From positions 1,922,001 through 1,986,000 of the forward strand of contig NZ_CP041764.1 of assembly GCF_009817885.1 (NCBI RefSeq): DNA of 64,000 nucleotides. Direction: 5' to 3'. The number at the start of each line of letters is the position of its first letter. The first letter of the stretch is position 1. Positions 33,815-42,458 of this stretch are shown piece by piece. The notes below the pieces were generated by a model, which searched no databases, was not told the origin of the DNA, and worked only from the letters and a program-made list of their open reading frames with translations. The stretch is from Serratia rhizosphaerae (GTDB lineage: Bacteria; Pseudomonadota; Gammaproteobacteria; Enterobacterales; Enterobacteriaceae). A program made the position numbers and the translations under genes.

Positions 33815-35104
33815 ATGAGCAAAACACACTTGACTGAACAGAAGTTTTCCGACTTCGCCCTGCACCCGTTAGTCCTTGAAGCCCTTGAAAAAAAAGGGTT
33901 TCACAACTGCACGCCTATCCAGGCGTTGGCATTACCGCTCACGCTCTCCGGGCGTGACGTTGCAGGTCAGGCGCAAACCGGTACCGGAAAGACGTTGGCA
34001 TTTCTGACGTCTACTTTTCACTATTTACTCTCCCACCCGGCGAAACAGGATCGCCAGACCAACCAACCGCGCGCCTTGATCATGGCGCCTACGCGCGAGC
34101 TGGCGGTGCAGATCCACGCCGATGCGGAAATGCTGTCGCAGTCCACCGGGCTGAAGCTGGGCCTGGCCTACGGCGGCGACGGTTATGACAAACAGCTGAA
34201 AGTGCTGGAAAAGGGCGTAGATATTCTGATCGGCACCACCGGCCGACTGATTGACTACGCAAAACAAAACTATATCGACCTGAGCGCCATTCAGGTGGTG
34301 GTGCTGGATGAAGCCGATCGCATGTACGATCTGGGCTTTATCAAAGATATCCGCTGGCTGTTCCGCCGCATGCCGTCGGCCGATCAGCGTCTGAACATGC
34401 TGTTCTCCGCCACCCTCTCCTACCGCGTACGCGAGCTGGCGTTCGAGCAGATGAACAATGCCGAATATGTGGAAGTCGAACCGGAACAGAAAACCGGCCA
34501 CCGCATCAAAGAAGAGCTGTTCTACCCGTCCAACGAAGAGAAAATGCGCCTGCTGCAGACGTTGATCGAAGAAGAGTGGCCGGATCGCGCCATCGTCTTC
34601 GCCAACACCAAGCACCGCTGCGAGGACATCTGGGGCCATCTGGCCGCTGACGGTCACCGCGTGGGCCTGCTGACCGGCGACGTCGCCCAGAAAAAGCGTC
34701 TGCGCATTCTGGAAGACTTCACCAAAGGCAGCCTGGATATTCTGGTGGCCACCGACGTTGCGGCGCGCGGCCTGCATATTCCTGCGGTTACCCACGTCTT
34801 CAACTACGATCTGCCTGACGACTGCGAGGACTACGTTCACCGCATCGGCCGTACCGGCCGCGCCGGCGCCAGCGGGCACTCCATCAGCCTGGCCTGTGAA
34901 GAATACGCGCTTAACCTGCCGGCGATCGAAGCCTACACCGGGCACAGCATCCCGGTCAGCAAATACAACAGCGACGCACTGCTGGACGATTTGCCGGCGC
35001 CGAAACGCCTGTCGCGCCCGCGCGGCGGCAACAATTCGCGCCGTAATTCGTCGCAACGCCGCAGCGGCGGCGCGCCGCGCAACAACCGTAAACGTTCAGG
35101 CTGA
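33815..35104 (+). CDS. rhlB: RhlB, DEAD-box RNA helicase of the degradosome
   Basis: RhlB unwinds RNA for RNase E and PNPase in the RNA degradosome. The 429 residues carry the Q motif (FHNCTPIQALALPL), motif I AQTGTGKT, PTRELAVQ, DEAD (VVLDEADRMYDLGF), SAT (LFSATLSYRV), LVATDVAARGLHIP and HRIGRTGRAG. The C-terminal tail is basic and Arg/Asn/Ser-rich (SRPRGGNNSRRNSSQRRSGG), as expected of an RNA-binding extension. It is divergent from trxA and followed four bases later by gppA. Confidence 0.97.
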   Translation: MSKTHLTEQKFSDFALHPLVLEALEKKGFHNCTPIQALALPLTLSGRDVAGQAQTGTGKTLAFLTSTFHYLLSHPAKQDRQTNQPRALIMAPTRELAVQIHADAEMLSQSTGLKLGLAYGGDGYDKQLKVLEKGVDILIGTTGRLIDYAKQNYIDLSAIQVVVLDEADRMYDLGFIKDIRWLFRRMPSADQRLNMLFSATLSYRVRELAFEQMNNAEYVEVEPEQKTGHRIKEELFYPSNEEKMRLLQTLIEEEWPDRAIVFANTKHRCEDIWGHLAADGHRVGLLTGDVAQKKRLRILEDFTKGSLDILVATDVAARGLHIPAVTHVFNYDLPDDCEDYVHRIGRTGRAGASGHSISLACEEYALNLPAIEAYTGHSIPVSKYNSDALLDDLPAPKRLSRPRGGNNSRRNSSQRRSGGAPRNNRKRSG

Positions 35105-35108
35105 CCCG

Positions 35109-36608
35109 ATGCTCAGTTCCAGCACGCTGTATGCCGCCATCGATCTGGGGTCCAACAGTTTCCATATGTTGGTGGTGCGTGAGGTCGCCGGCAGTATTCA
35201 GACGCTGGCGCGCATCAAACGCAAAGTCCGCCTGGCGGCCGGGCTGGATCGGGACAATAACCTGTCGCATGACGCCATGCAGCGCGGCTGGCAATGCCTG
35301 CGGCTGTTTTCCGAACGTCTGCAGGATATTCCGCGCGAACAGATCCGCGTGGTGGCGACCGCCACGCTGCGCCTGGCGCAGAACGCCGATGAATTCCTGC
35401 ATACCGCGCAGCAGATTCTGGGCTGCCCGGTACAGGTGATCAGCGGCGAAGAAGAGGCACGCCTGATTTACCACGGCGTGGCGCATACCACCGGCGGCCC
35501 CGATCGGCGTCTGGTGGTCGACATCGGCGGCGGCAGCACCGAACTGGTGACCGGCACCGGCGCCCAGGCCGCACAGCTGTACAGCCTGTCGATGGGCTGC
35601 GTCACCTGGCTGGAGCGCTTCTTCAGCGACCGCAACCTCGGACGCGACAACTTTGACCGCGCCGAACTGGCCGCGCGCGAAATGGTGCGGCCGATTGCCT
35701 CCGCCTTGCGTGAACACGGCTGGCAGATCTGCGTCGGCGCCTCCGGCACCGTACAGGCGCTGCAGGAAATCATGGTGGCGCAGGGTATGGACGAACGCAT
35801 TACCCTGCCGAAACTGCGCCAGCTCAAACAGCGCGCCATCCAGTGCGGCAAGCTGGAAGAGTTGGAAATTGAAGGCCTGACGCTGGAGCGCGCGCTGGTG
35901 TTCCCCAGCGGGCTGTCGATTCTGCTGGCGATCTTCCAGGAGCTGGGCATCGAAAGCATGCTGCTTTCCGGCGGCGCTCTGCGCGAAGGGTTGGTGTACG
36001 GCATGCTGCATCTGCCGGTGGAGCAGGATATCCGCCATCGCACCATTCGCAATCTGCAGCGGCGCTACCTGCTGGATACCGAGCAAGCGGCCCGCGTTGC
36101 CCAGTTGGCGAGTAACTTCTCACAGCAGGTAGCCAATGAGTGGCAGCTGGATACCCGCAGCCGTGAACTGCTGCACGCCGCCTGTCTGATTCATGAAATC
36201 GGTCTGAGCGTCGACTTCAAACAGGCGCCCCAGCACGCCGCCTATCTGATTCGCCATCTGGCGCTGCCCGGTTTTACCCCGGCGCAGAAAAAACTGCTGG
36301 CCGCCCTGCTGCAAAACCAGAGCAACACGCTCGATCTCACGCTGCTCAGCCAGCAAAACGCCGTGCCGCCGCGTATCGCCCAGCATTTATGCCGCCTGCT
36401 GCGCCTGGCTATTATCTTCGCCAGCCGCCGCCGCGATGACACGCTGCCGGCGGTCAGACTGCGCGCCCAGCATAACGATGACGCGCTGTACGTGATTGTG
36501 CCGCACGGCTGGCTGGAACAGCACCCTCTGCGCGGCGAAGAGCTGGAGCAGGAGAGCCACTGGCAGAGCTACGTGCACTGGCCGCTGCTGCTGGAAGAAC
36601 AGGCGTAA
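35109..36608 (+). CDS. gppA: GppA, guanosine pentaphosphate phosphohydrolase
   Basis: GppA converts pppGpp to ppGpp in the stringent response and has exopolyphosphatase activity. It belongs to the Ppx/GppA branch of the ASKHA fold. The 499 residues compare with 494 in E. coli. The start MLSSSTLYAAIDLGSNSFHMLVV contains the first phosphate-binding loop. The second loop is VVDIGGGSTELV and the ISGEEEARLIYHGVA stretch carries the catalytic glutamate. The C-terminal half is a helical HD-like region. It is coupled to rhlB, with four bases between genes, and followed by a terminator. Confidence 0.96.
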   Translation: MLSSSTLYAAIDLGSNSFHMLVVREVAGSIQTLARIKRKVRLAAGLDRDNNLSHDAMQRGWQCLRLFSERLQDIPREQIRVVATATLRLAQNADEFLHTAQQILGCPVQVISGEEEARLIYHGVAHTTGGPDRRLVVDIGGGSTELVTGTGAQAAQLYSLSMGCVTWLERFFSDRNLGRDNFDRAELAAREMVRPIASALREHGWQICVGASGTVQALQEIMVAQGMDERITLPKLRQLKQRAIQCGKLEELEIEGLTLERALVFPSGLSILLAIFQELGIESMLLSGGALREGLVYGMLHLPVEQDIRHRTIRNLQRRYLLDTEQAARVAQLASNFSQQVANEWQLDTRSRELLHAACLIHEIGLSVDFKQAPQHAAYLIRHLALPGFTPAQKKLLAALLQNQSNTLDLTLLSQQNAVPPRIAQHLCRLLRLAIIFASRRRDDTLPAVRLRAQHNDDALYVIVPHGWLEQHPLRGEELEQESHWQSYVHWPLLLEEQA

Positions 36609-36621
36609 CTCCACCGGATAC

Positions 36622-36650
36622 GGGTTCGCCCAGGCGAACCCCTCTTTTTC
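36622..36650 (+). terminator. Intrinsic terminator of rhlB-gppA
   Basis: A 9-bp perfect stem GGGTTCGCC / GGCGAACCC with a two-base loop is followed by CTCTTTTTC. It sits 13 bases after gppA and just before the convergent rep stop. Confidence 0.85.
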
Positions 36651-36658
36651 CCCGCGAC

Positions 36659-38683
36659 TCAGCCGCCGCCCTTGGCCTTCGCCAGCATGGCGCGGATATT
36701 GGCGACGTTGCTCTGCCCTTTTTGCATCCGCTCCTGCGGGCTGATCACCTTACGCTCCGTTTCCCACGCCAAATCATCCTGCGGCAGTTCCAGCAGGAAA
36801 CGGCTCGGTTCCGGGCGCACCAATTCGCCGTACTGCCGGCGCTCACGGCACAGGGTGAAAATCAGCTCTTTTTGGGCGCGGGTTATCCCTACATAGGCCA
36901 GACGTCGCTCTTCCTCGACATTATCTTCATCAATACTGCTCTGATGCGGCAGTAAACCTTCCTCCATCCCCACCAGGAACACATAGGGGAACTCCAGACC
37001 CTTGGAGGCGTGCAACGTCATCAGCTGCACCTGGTCCAGCTCTTCCTCGCTTTCGCCCCGCTCCATCATGTCGCGCAGCGTGAAACGGGTGACCACCTGC
37101 GTCAGCGTCATCGGCTCTTCCAGATCGCTGCCTTCCAGCATTTCCGTCATCCAACCGAACAGCGTATTGACGTTTTTCATGCGCATTTCCGCCGCCTTCG
37201 GACTGGCGGAGGTTTCGAACAGCCAGCTTTCGTAGTCGACGCCGCGAATCAGGTCGCGCACCGCCGCCACCGGCTCGCGCTCGGCCTGCTGGGCAATGCC
37301 GTCCATCCACTGGGTAAAACGCTGCAGCGACTCCAGGCCGCGGCCGGTAAGGTGCTGGCCCAGCCCCACGTCGAAGCTGGCGGCAAACAGGCTCTTATTG
37401 CGCAGATTGGCCCACTCTCCCAGCTTTTGCAGCGTCGCCGGGCCGATTTCCCGCTTCGGCGTATTGACGATGCGCAGAAAGGCGCTGTCGTCGTCCGGAT
37501 TGGTCAACACCCGCAGGTAGGCCAGCAGATCCTTGATTTCAGGGCGGGAGAAGAACGAGGTGCCGCCGGAGATCTTGTACGGGATGCGGTTCTGCATCAG
37601 CATTTTTTCGAACACCCGCGACTGGTGGTTGCCGCGGTATAAAATGGCGTAATCGCCATAGTTGGTCTTTTTCACAAAGTGATGGGCGATCAGTTCGCCG
37701 ACCACCCGCTCGGCCTCGTGATCTTCGTTATTGGCGGTCACCACTTTCAGCTCTTCGCCATATCCCAGCTCGGAAAACAGCCGTTTCTCAAACACGTGCG
37801 GGTTATTGGCGATCAAAATGTTGGCCGCTTTCAGAATACGCTCGCTGGAGCGGTAGTTCTGTTCCAGCTTAATCACCTGCAGTGCCGGAAAGTCCTCTTT
37901 CAGCAGCACCAGGTTTTGCGGCCGCGCGCCGCGCCAGGAGTAGATTGACTGGTCATCATCGCCCACCACGGTAAAACGGGCGCGGTTGCCCACCAGCAGC
38001 TTCACCAGTTCATATTGGCTGGTGTTGGTATCCTGATACTCATCCACCAGCAGATAGCGCAGACGGTTTTGCCAGCGTTCACGCACCTCTTCGTTGCGCT
38101 GCAGCAGCAGCGTCGGCAGCAGGATCAAATCGTCGAAATCCAGCACGTTACAGGCGCGCATATGCGCATGGTACAGACCGTAGCAGTGGGCAAACAGCTT
38201 GTCGCGCTCGGAGCGCGCCAGCTCGGCCGCACGCTGGGGGTCCACCAGATCGTTCTTCCAGTTGGAAATGGTGGAGATCAGCTGCGCCACCAGCGTTTTG
38301 TCATTTTCCAGCCATTTTTCCGTCAGCTCTTTCAGCAGCGCCAGCTGATCCTGGTCGTCAAACAGCGAGAAGTTGGACTTCATCTCCAGCGCTTTATATT
38401 CGCGCTTGATGATCTCCAGCCCCAGCGTATGGAAGGTCGAAATCATCAGGCCACGCGCCTCTTTCCGCCCCAGCGTCTGCGACACGCGCTCTTTCATCTC
38501 ACGCGCCGCCTTGTTGGTAAAGGTCACCGCGGCGATATGCCGCGCCTGATAGCCGCAATGGTGGATCAGATGAGCGATTTTATTGGTGATTACGCGCGTC
38601 TTGCCCGAGCCGGCGCCGGCCAGAACCAGGCAGGGACCGGTAACGAATTCAACGGCTTGTTGTTGGCTGGGGTTTAATCGCAT
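36659..38683 (-). CDS. rep: ATP-dependent DNA helicase Rep
   Basis: Rep is a 3'-5' superfamily-1A helicase that removes proteins ahead of the replication fork and helps restart. The 674 residues are one more than E. coli. Motifs are GAGSGKT (residues 23-29), DEYQDTN, GDDDQSIYSWRGARPQN, LEQNYRSSERIL, LMTLHASKGLEFPYVF and AYVGITRAQKEL. It is a paralogue of the UvrD encoded at the left of the window but lacks that protein's Tudor-like tail. It is convergent with gppA and divergent from ppiC, the usual enterobacterial neighbours. Confidence 0.97.
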   Translation of the reverse strand: MRLNPSQQQAVEFVTGPCLVLAGAGSGKTRVITNKIAHLIHHCGYQARHIAAVTFTNKAAREMKERVSQTLGRKEARGLMISTFHTLGLEIIKREYKALEMKSNFSLFDDQDQLALLKELTEKWLENDKTLVAQLISTISNWKNDLVDPQRAAELARSERDKLFAHCYGLYHAHMRACNVLDFDDLILLPTLLLQRNEEVRERWQNRLRYLLVDEYQDTNTSQYELVKLLVGNRARFTVVGDDDQSIYSWRGARPQNLVLLKEDFPALQVIKLEQNYRSSERILKAANILIANNPHVFEKRLFSELGYGEELKVVTANNEDHEAERVVGELIAHHFVKKTNYGDYAILYRGNHQSRVFEKMLMQNRIPYKISGGTSFFSRPEIKDLLAYLRVLTNPDDDSAFLRIVNTPKREIGPATLQKLGEWANLRNKSLFAASFDVGLGQHLTGRGLESLQRFTQWMDGIAQQAEREPVAAVRDLIRGVDYESWLFETSASPKAAEMRMKNVNTLFGWMTEMLEGSDLEEPMTLTQVVTRFTLRDMMERGESEEELDQVQLMTLHASKGLEFPYVFLVGMEEGLLPHQSSIDEDNVEEERRLAYVGITRAQKELIFTLCRERRQYGELVRPEPSRFLLELPQDDLAWETERKVISPQERMQKGQSNVANIRAMLAKAKGGG

Positions 38684-38829
38684 GGGACTTTATGGCTCGA
38701 CAATCTTAACGTGGGACAGGCAGTGTAGCAGAAAGCGCCGGCAAGATTGATACCCGTCGCGTCAATGCCGCCCTGCCCGGATAAAACGGGTATAATGCGT
38801 CCTCCACCGTAAGCACACAGGGTAATACC

Positions 38830-39111
38830 ATGGCGAAGAGCGCATGCGCACTGCATATTTTGGTTGATAACGAGAAGCTGGCCAATGAATTGCTGGCCAA
38901 ACTCAAGCGCGGCGTCAGCTTCGACACGCTGGCGCGCAAATACTCGACCTGCCCGTCGAAACGTAACGGCGGCTCACTGGGCGAATTCAACAAGGGCGCG
39001 ATGGTGCCGGCATTTGATAAAGCGGTGTTCAGCATTCCGCTGCTCAAGCCGTACGGGCCGGTGAAAACCCAGTTCGGCTACCACATTATCAAGGTGCTGT
39101 ACCGCAACTGA
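38830..39111 (+). CDS. ppiC: PpiC, parvulin prolyl isomerase
   Basis: This is a cytoplasmic parvulin of 93 residues, the same as E. coli, that accelerates cis-trans isomerisation of prolyl bonds. Characteristic parts are the first-strand histidine in ALHILVDNEKLA, GGSLGEFNKGAMVPAFDKAVFS, and the C-terminal QFGYHIIKVLYRN. It has no signal peptide and no added domains. It lies divergently from rep, as in E. coli, but the next gene on the other side is yhjJ and not ilvC. Confidence 0.96.
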   Translation: MAKSACALHILVDNEKLANELLAKLKRGVSFDTLARKYSTCPSKRNGGSLGEFNKGAMVPAFDKAVFSIPLLKPYGPVKTQFGYHIIKVLYRN

Positions 39112-39113
39112 CC

Positions 39114-39141
39114 GGCGGCGCTCCACAGAAAGAGCGCCGCC
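39114..39141. terminator. Hairpin between convergent ppiC and yhjJ
   Basis: A 10-bp perfect stem (GGCGGCGCTC / GAGCGCCGCC) with an 8-base loop lies between the two stop codons. It lacks a clear T-run but is well placed to end both transcripts. It also marks the change of gene order relative to E. coli. Confidence 0.55.
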
Positions 39142-39147
39142 CGTGCG

Positions 39148-40635
39148 TTATTGCGCGCTGCCGTCCGGCGTCGCCGCATCGCCTTCCGGCTTCGGCGCTT
39201 CACTCACCACCGCCGGTGGCGGCGCCATAATGCCGTTATAGACGTCCTGCAGCTGCTTCATATTGGTTTCCGCTTCGCCTTTCGGCTGCTGCAGCACCAG
39301 CGTAGCGTCCTGCGACAGTTGCAGTTTCAGCGCCTGGTGCAACGACTCCGGCGTCAGCGACGCCAGAAACGCCTGACGCAGCTTCTGATACATCTCCGGG
39401 GAAATGTCCACCACGCCGCTCTGCTGCGAACGCAGACGCTGGCTCATCAGCACGTCGGTATCGGTACGGGCATAGGTGGCGAACAGCTTGCTCAGCTGAT
39501 CGTGCTTCTGCGCCAGCAAATCATCAAACTCCTGCTGGCTGAGTCCGTTGTCGCGCACCGCCGCCATCTCCGTCGCCACAAACTCCAGCGCAGACTTCAG
39601 GTTGGCGTTACTGGTGTTGAGATGAATGGCGCACTGCGAACGCTGATACTGCACCCGACAGTCAAAGCCCAGCTGCGCACCCTTCTGCGGGCTCTTTTCC
39701 AGCGCGCGCTGCAGGTGCCAGAACAGCGCCTCGCGCGCCAGATCGCTGCGCCAGTAGCGGCTCAGCTGCTGGGAGTCGCGAATCGGCTGCCACGGCGTAT
39801 CCCACATAATGGACAGCATATCCTGCTGGATTGCTTCATTCATCAGGCTGACCGGCTGCGGCGGCAGCGGCGCCAGGGTCGGCATAGTAGCCGGCGTTTC
39901 CCGTTTGCCGCTCAGCGTCGAAAAGGTTTTGTTGATCTGTTCGCTCAGGCTGCGGCTGTCCACCCGGCCGACCACGTACAAGGTCATTACGTCCGGGGTG
40001 TACCACTGCTGGTAAAAATCTTTCAGCTGTTCAAGATTGACCGGCCGCTTCACCGCCTGGCCCGGGTCGTGCGCCAGCAGCGTGGAGCCTTTCAGCCGGT
40101 AACGCCACCAGGCATCCTGGGTATTGGCGGGGAACAGGCCGATCGGATCGGCGCCGGAATTCACCACCTTATGCACCGTCTGCTCGTCGATCGGCAGCTT
40201 GCCGCTGGTTTCCGCCAGCCAGCTCAGCGCCTCTTTCAGCAGATCCGGGCGGTTATTCGGCAAACTCAGGTTATAGAGGGTGAAATCATACGAGCTAACG
40301 GCCGGCGGCAGCGGCTGTTCGTCGTCCACGCCCTGCTGCCACAGCGAACGCAGCTGCGGCGAACTTTCGTTGCGCGCCATCGCCAGGCGCGGCAGCAGGT
40401 GGGCGAAACCGATCTGCTGGGAAGATTCGACCAGCGATCCGGTATTCACCAGCAGCCGCAGTTCAATGCGGTCGCTTGGCCGCTGCGGCGTATCCAGCAC
40501 CTGCCAGGAAAACCCGTTGTCCAATTTTCCCTGCTGCCAGGCGGGATCGGGTTGTAGCGCTTCAGCCTGCACGCCGCCGCTGGCGGCCGCCAACAACAGC
40601 CCACCCACAAGAAGATGAATTCTGGTGCCCTGCAT
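39148..40635 (-). CDS. yhjJ: YhjJ, periplasmic M16 peptidase homologue, probably inactive
   Basis: This 495-residue protein has a cleavable signal peptide (MQGTRIHLLVGGLLLAAASGGVQA) and two M16 (insulinase-like) domains. The family zinc motif HxxEH is not present: the equivalent place reads GFAHLLPRLA. Proteolysis is therefore unlikely, as for other YhjJ proteins. The conserved YTPDVMTLYVVGRVD segment fits an M16 core. The Ala/Pro-rich C-terminal tail is of low complexity. It precedes dctA in the genome as in E. coli. Function is unknown. Confidence 0.88.
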   Translation of the reverse strand: MQGTRIHLLVGGLLLAAASGGVQAEALQPDPAWQQGKLDNGFSWQVLDTPQRPSDRIELRLLVNTGSLVESSQQIGFAHLLPRLAMARNESSPQLRSLWQQGVDDEQPLPPAVSSYDFTLYNLSLPNNRPDLLKEALSWLAETSGKLPIDEQTVHKVVNSGADPIGLFPANTQDAWWRYRLKGSTLLAHDPGQAVKRPVNLEQLKDFYQQWYTPDVMTLYVVGRVDSRSLSEQINKTFSTLSGKRETPATMPTLAPLPPQPVSLMNEAIQQDMLSIMWDTPWQPIRDSQQLSRYWRSDLAREALFWHLQRALEKSPQKGAQLGFDCRVQYQRSQCAIHLNTSNANLKSALEFVATEMAAVRDNGLSQQEFDDLLAQKHDQLSKLFATYARTDTDVLMSQRLRSQQSGVVDISPEMYQKLRQAFLASLTPESLHQALKLQLSQDATLVLQQPKGEAETNMKQLQDVYNGIMAPPPAVVSEAPKPEGDAATPDGSAQ

Positions 40636-40888
40636 GTGAACCCCTACTTAATGGCTATCCAATTTATCTTTGATACACGTATTCCATTCACTGGAATCAT
40701 AAAAGCACGCCCTGAGTTTCACAGTGGGGCGGAAAGTAGAAAGTGTACCATTGTGTTGGACCGCGCGCCTTGTTCGATGTTACCCAATGCGGCGAAAAAT
40801 AGTCATTGAGGGAGTTTTACAAGCGGAAAAGGTGGAAAACGCCATCGGCCGCCACAACAGCCGATGGCTTGACTTCAACAACCGGCCG

Positions 40889-42181
40889 TCACGTCGAGCG
40901 TTGGCTCTCGTCCGCCACGCCGGCAGGCCGTTTGTTATTCAGCGTATCTTTCAGCTGCTGGCTGTCCAGCTGGTTGCACCATTTGGCCACCACCACCGTC
41001 GCCACGCCGTTGCCCACCAGGTTGGTCAGCGCACGCGCCTCCGACATAAAGCGGTCGATGCCGAGAATCAGCGCCAGCCCCGCCACCGGCAGATGGCCCA
41101 CGGCGGAAAGGGTCGCCGCCAGCACGATAAAGCCGCTGCCGGTCACCCCCGCCGCCCCTTTCGAGGAGAGCAGCAGCACTATCAACAGCGTAATCTGATG
41201 CATGATGTCCATATGGGCATTGGTGGCCTGGGCGATAAACACCGCCGCCATGGTCAGATAAATCGAGGTGCCGTCCAGGTTGAAGGAGTAACCGGTCGGG
41301 ATCACCAGCCCCACCACCGATTTCTTGCAGCCCAGCCGCTCCATCTTGTCCAGCATGCGCGGCAGCGCGGATTCGGACGACGAGGTGCCCAGCACGATCA
41401 GCAACTCTTCTTTGATGTAGTTAACAAACTTGAAGATGCTGAAGCCGTTGGCGCGGGCAATCGCCCCCAACACCACCACCACGAACAGGATACAGGTGAG
41501 ATAGAAGCACAAAATCAGCTGCCCCAACTGCACCAGGGTGCCCACGCCGTATTTGCCGATGGTGAACGCCATCGCGCCGAAGGCGCCCAGCGGCGCCAGA
41601 CGCATAATCATATTGATGATGCCGAAAATCACGTTGGAGAAGCTTTCGATCACATTAAAGATCAACTGCCCCTTTTCCCCCAGGCGATGCAGCGCAAAGC
41701 CGAACAGCACCGCAAACAGCAGTACCTGCAGGATATTGCCGCTGGCGAAGGCGCCGATCACACTGCCGGGAATAATATCCAACAGGAACGGAATAATCCC
41801 CTGCTGCGAGGCCTGTTCGGCATATACCGCCACGGCCTTGGCATCCAGCGTCGCCGGATCGACATTCATCCCCGCCCCCGGCTGTACCACGTTCACCACC
41901 ACCAGGCCGATAATCAGCGCGATGGTGCTGACTATCTCAAAATACAGCAGCGCAATGGCGCCGGTGCGGCCGACGGCCTTCATGCTCTCCATGCCTGCGA
42001 TGCCGGTTACCACGGTACAGAAGATCACCGGCGCGATAATCATTTTGATTAACTTAACAAATCCATCACCCAGAGGTTTCATCTGAGTGCCGAGGTCAGG
42101 GTAGAAATGGCCGAGTAGCACACCCAGCGTAATGGCCATAAGCACCTGGAAATAAAGGCTCTTAAAGATATTTTTTTTCAT
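40889..42181 (-). CDS. dctA: DctA, C4-dicarboxylate transporter
   Basis: DctA is the aerobic proton symporter for succinate, fumarate, malate and aspartate (DAACS family). The ATG at 42181 gives MKKNIFKSLYFQVL and 430 residues, with an AAAGGATG ribosome site; the frame open to 42232 is longer than the family. Signatures are MKPLGDGFVKLIKMIIAPVIFCTVVTGIAGM, the serine-rich LGTSSSESALPRML hairpin loop, TGYSFNLDGTSIYLTMAAVFIAQ and ILGIDRFMSEARALTNLVGN. In E. coli it is controlled by DcuSR and CRP; I could not place those sites. It is preceded by another anion transporter gene. Confidence 0.95.
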   Translation of the reverse strand: MKKNIFKSLYFQVLMAITLGVLLGHFYPDLGTQMKPLGDGFVKLIKMIIAPVIFCTVVTGIAGMESMKAVGRTGAIALLYFEIVSTIALIIGLVVVNVVQPGAGMNVDPATLDAKAVAVYAEQASQQGIIPFLLDIIPGSVIGAFASGNILQVLLFAVLFGFALHRLGEKGQLIFNVIESFSNVIFGIINMIMRLAPLGAFGAMAFTIGKYGVGTLVQLGQLILCFYLTCILFVVVVLGAIARANGFSIFKFVNYIKEELLIVLGTSSSESALPRMLDKMERLGCKKSVVGLVIPTGYSFNLDGTSIYLTMAAVFIAQATNAHMDIMHQITLLIVLLLSSKGAAGVTGSGFIVLAATLSAVGHLPVAGLALILGIDRFMSEARALTNLVGNGVATVVVAKWCNQLDSQQLKDTLNNKRPAGVADESQRST

Positions 42182-42351
42182 ATGAACATCCTTTGAAGGG
42201 GACGCGGACAGGCGGTTATCGGTACTTTTCATGCCTGCTCAACGCCTGCGCGAAAATAACACCCGATTAACAAGATGGGAACAGTTTGCTGAGATCGCGC
42301 CTGTCGTTGATATGAATTTAAGAGCTGAAACGGTACAGCTGAAATGAAACG

Positions 42352-42379
42352 AAAAAACAGCGTAAAACCGGGTTTACGC
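42352..42379 (-). terminator. Intrinsic terminator of the SLC13-type transporter gene
   Basis: On the minus strand GCGTAAA / TTTACGC pair over a short loop and are followed by TGTTTTTTC. Two more GC-rich hairpins (42407-42427 and 42441-42457) lie between it and the upstream gene's stop. Together they should separate this gene from dctA. Confidence 0.75.
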
Positions 42380-42458
42380 GCGTTTTTTACAGAAGATTGT
42401 ATTGCGGCCCCGCAGAGCAAGCGGGGCGCAGAGATAGGCAGCCTGCCGGCGGCAGGCA

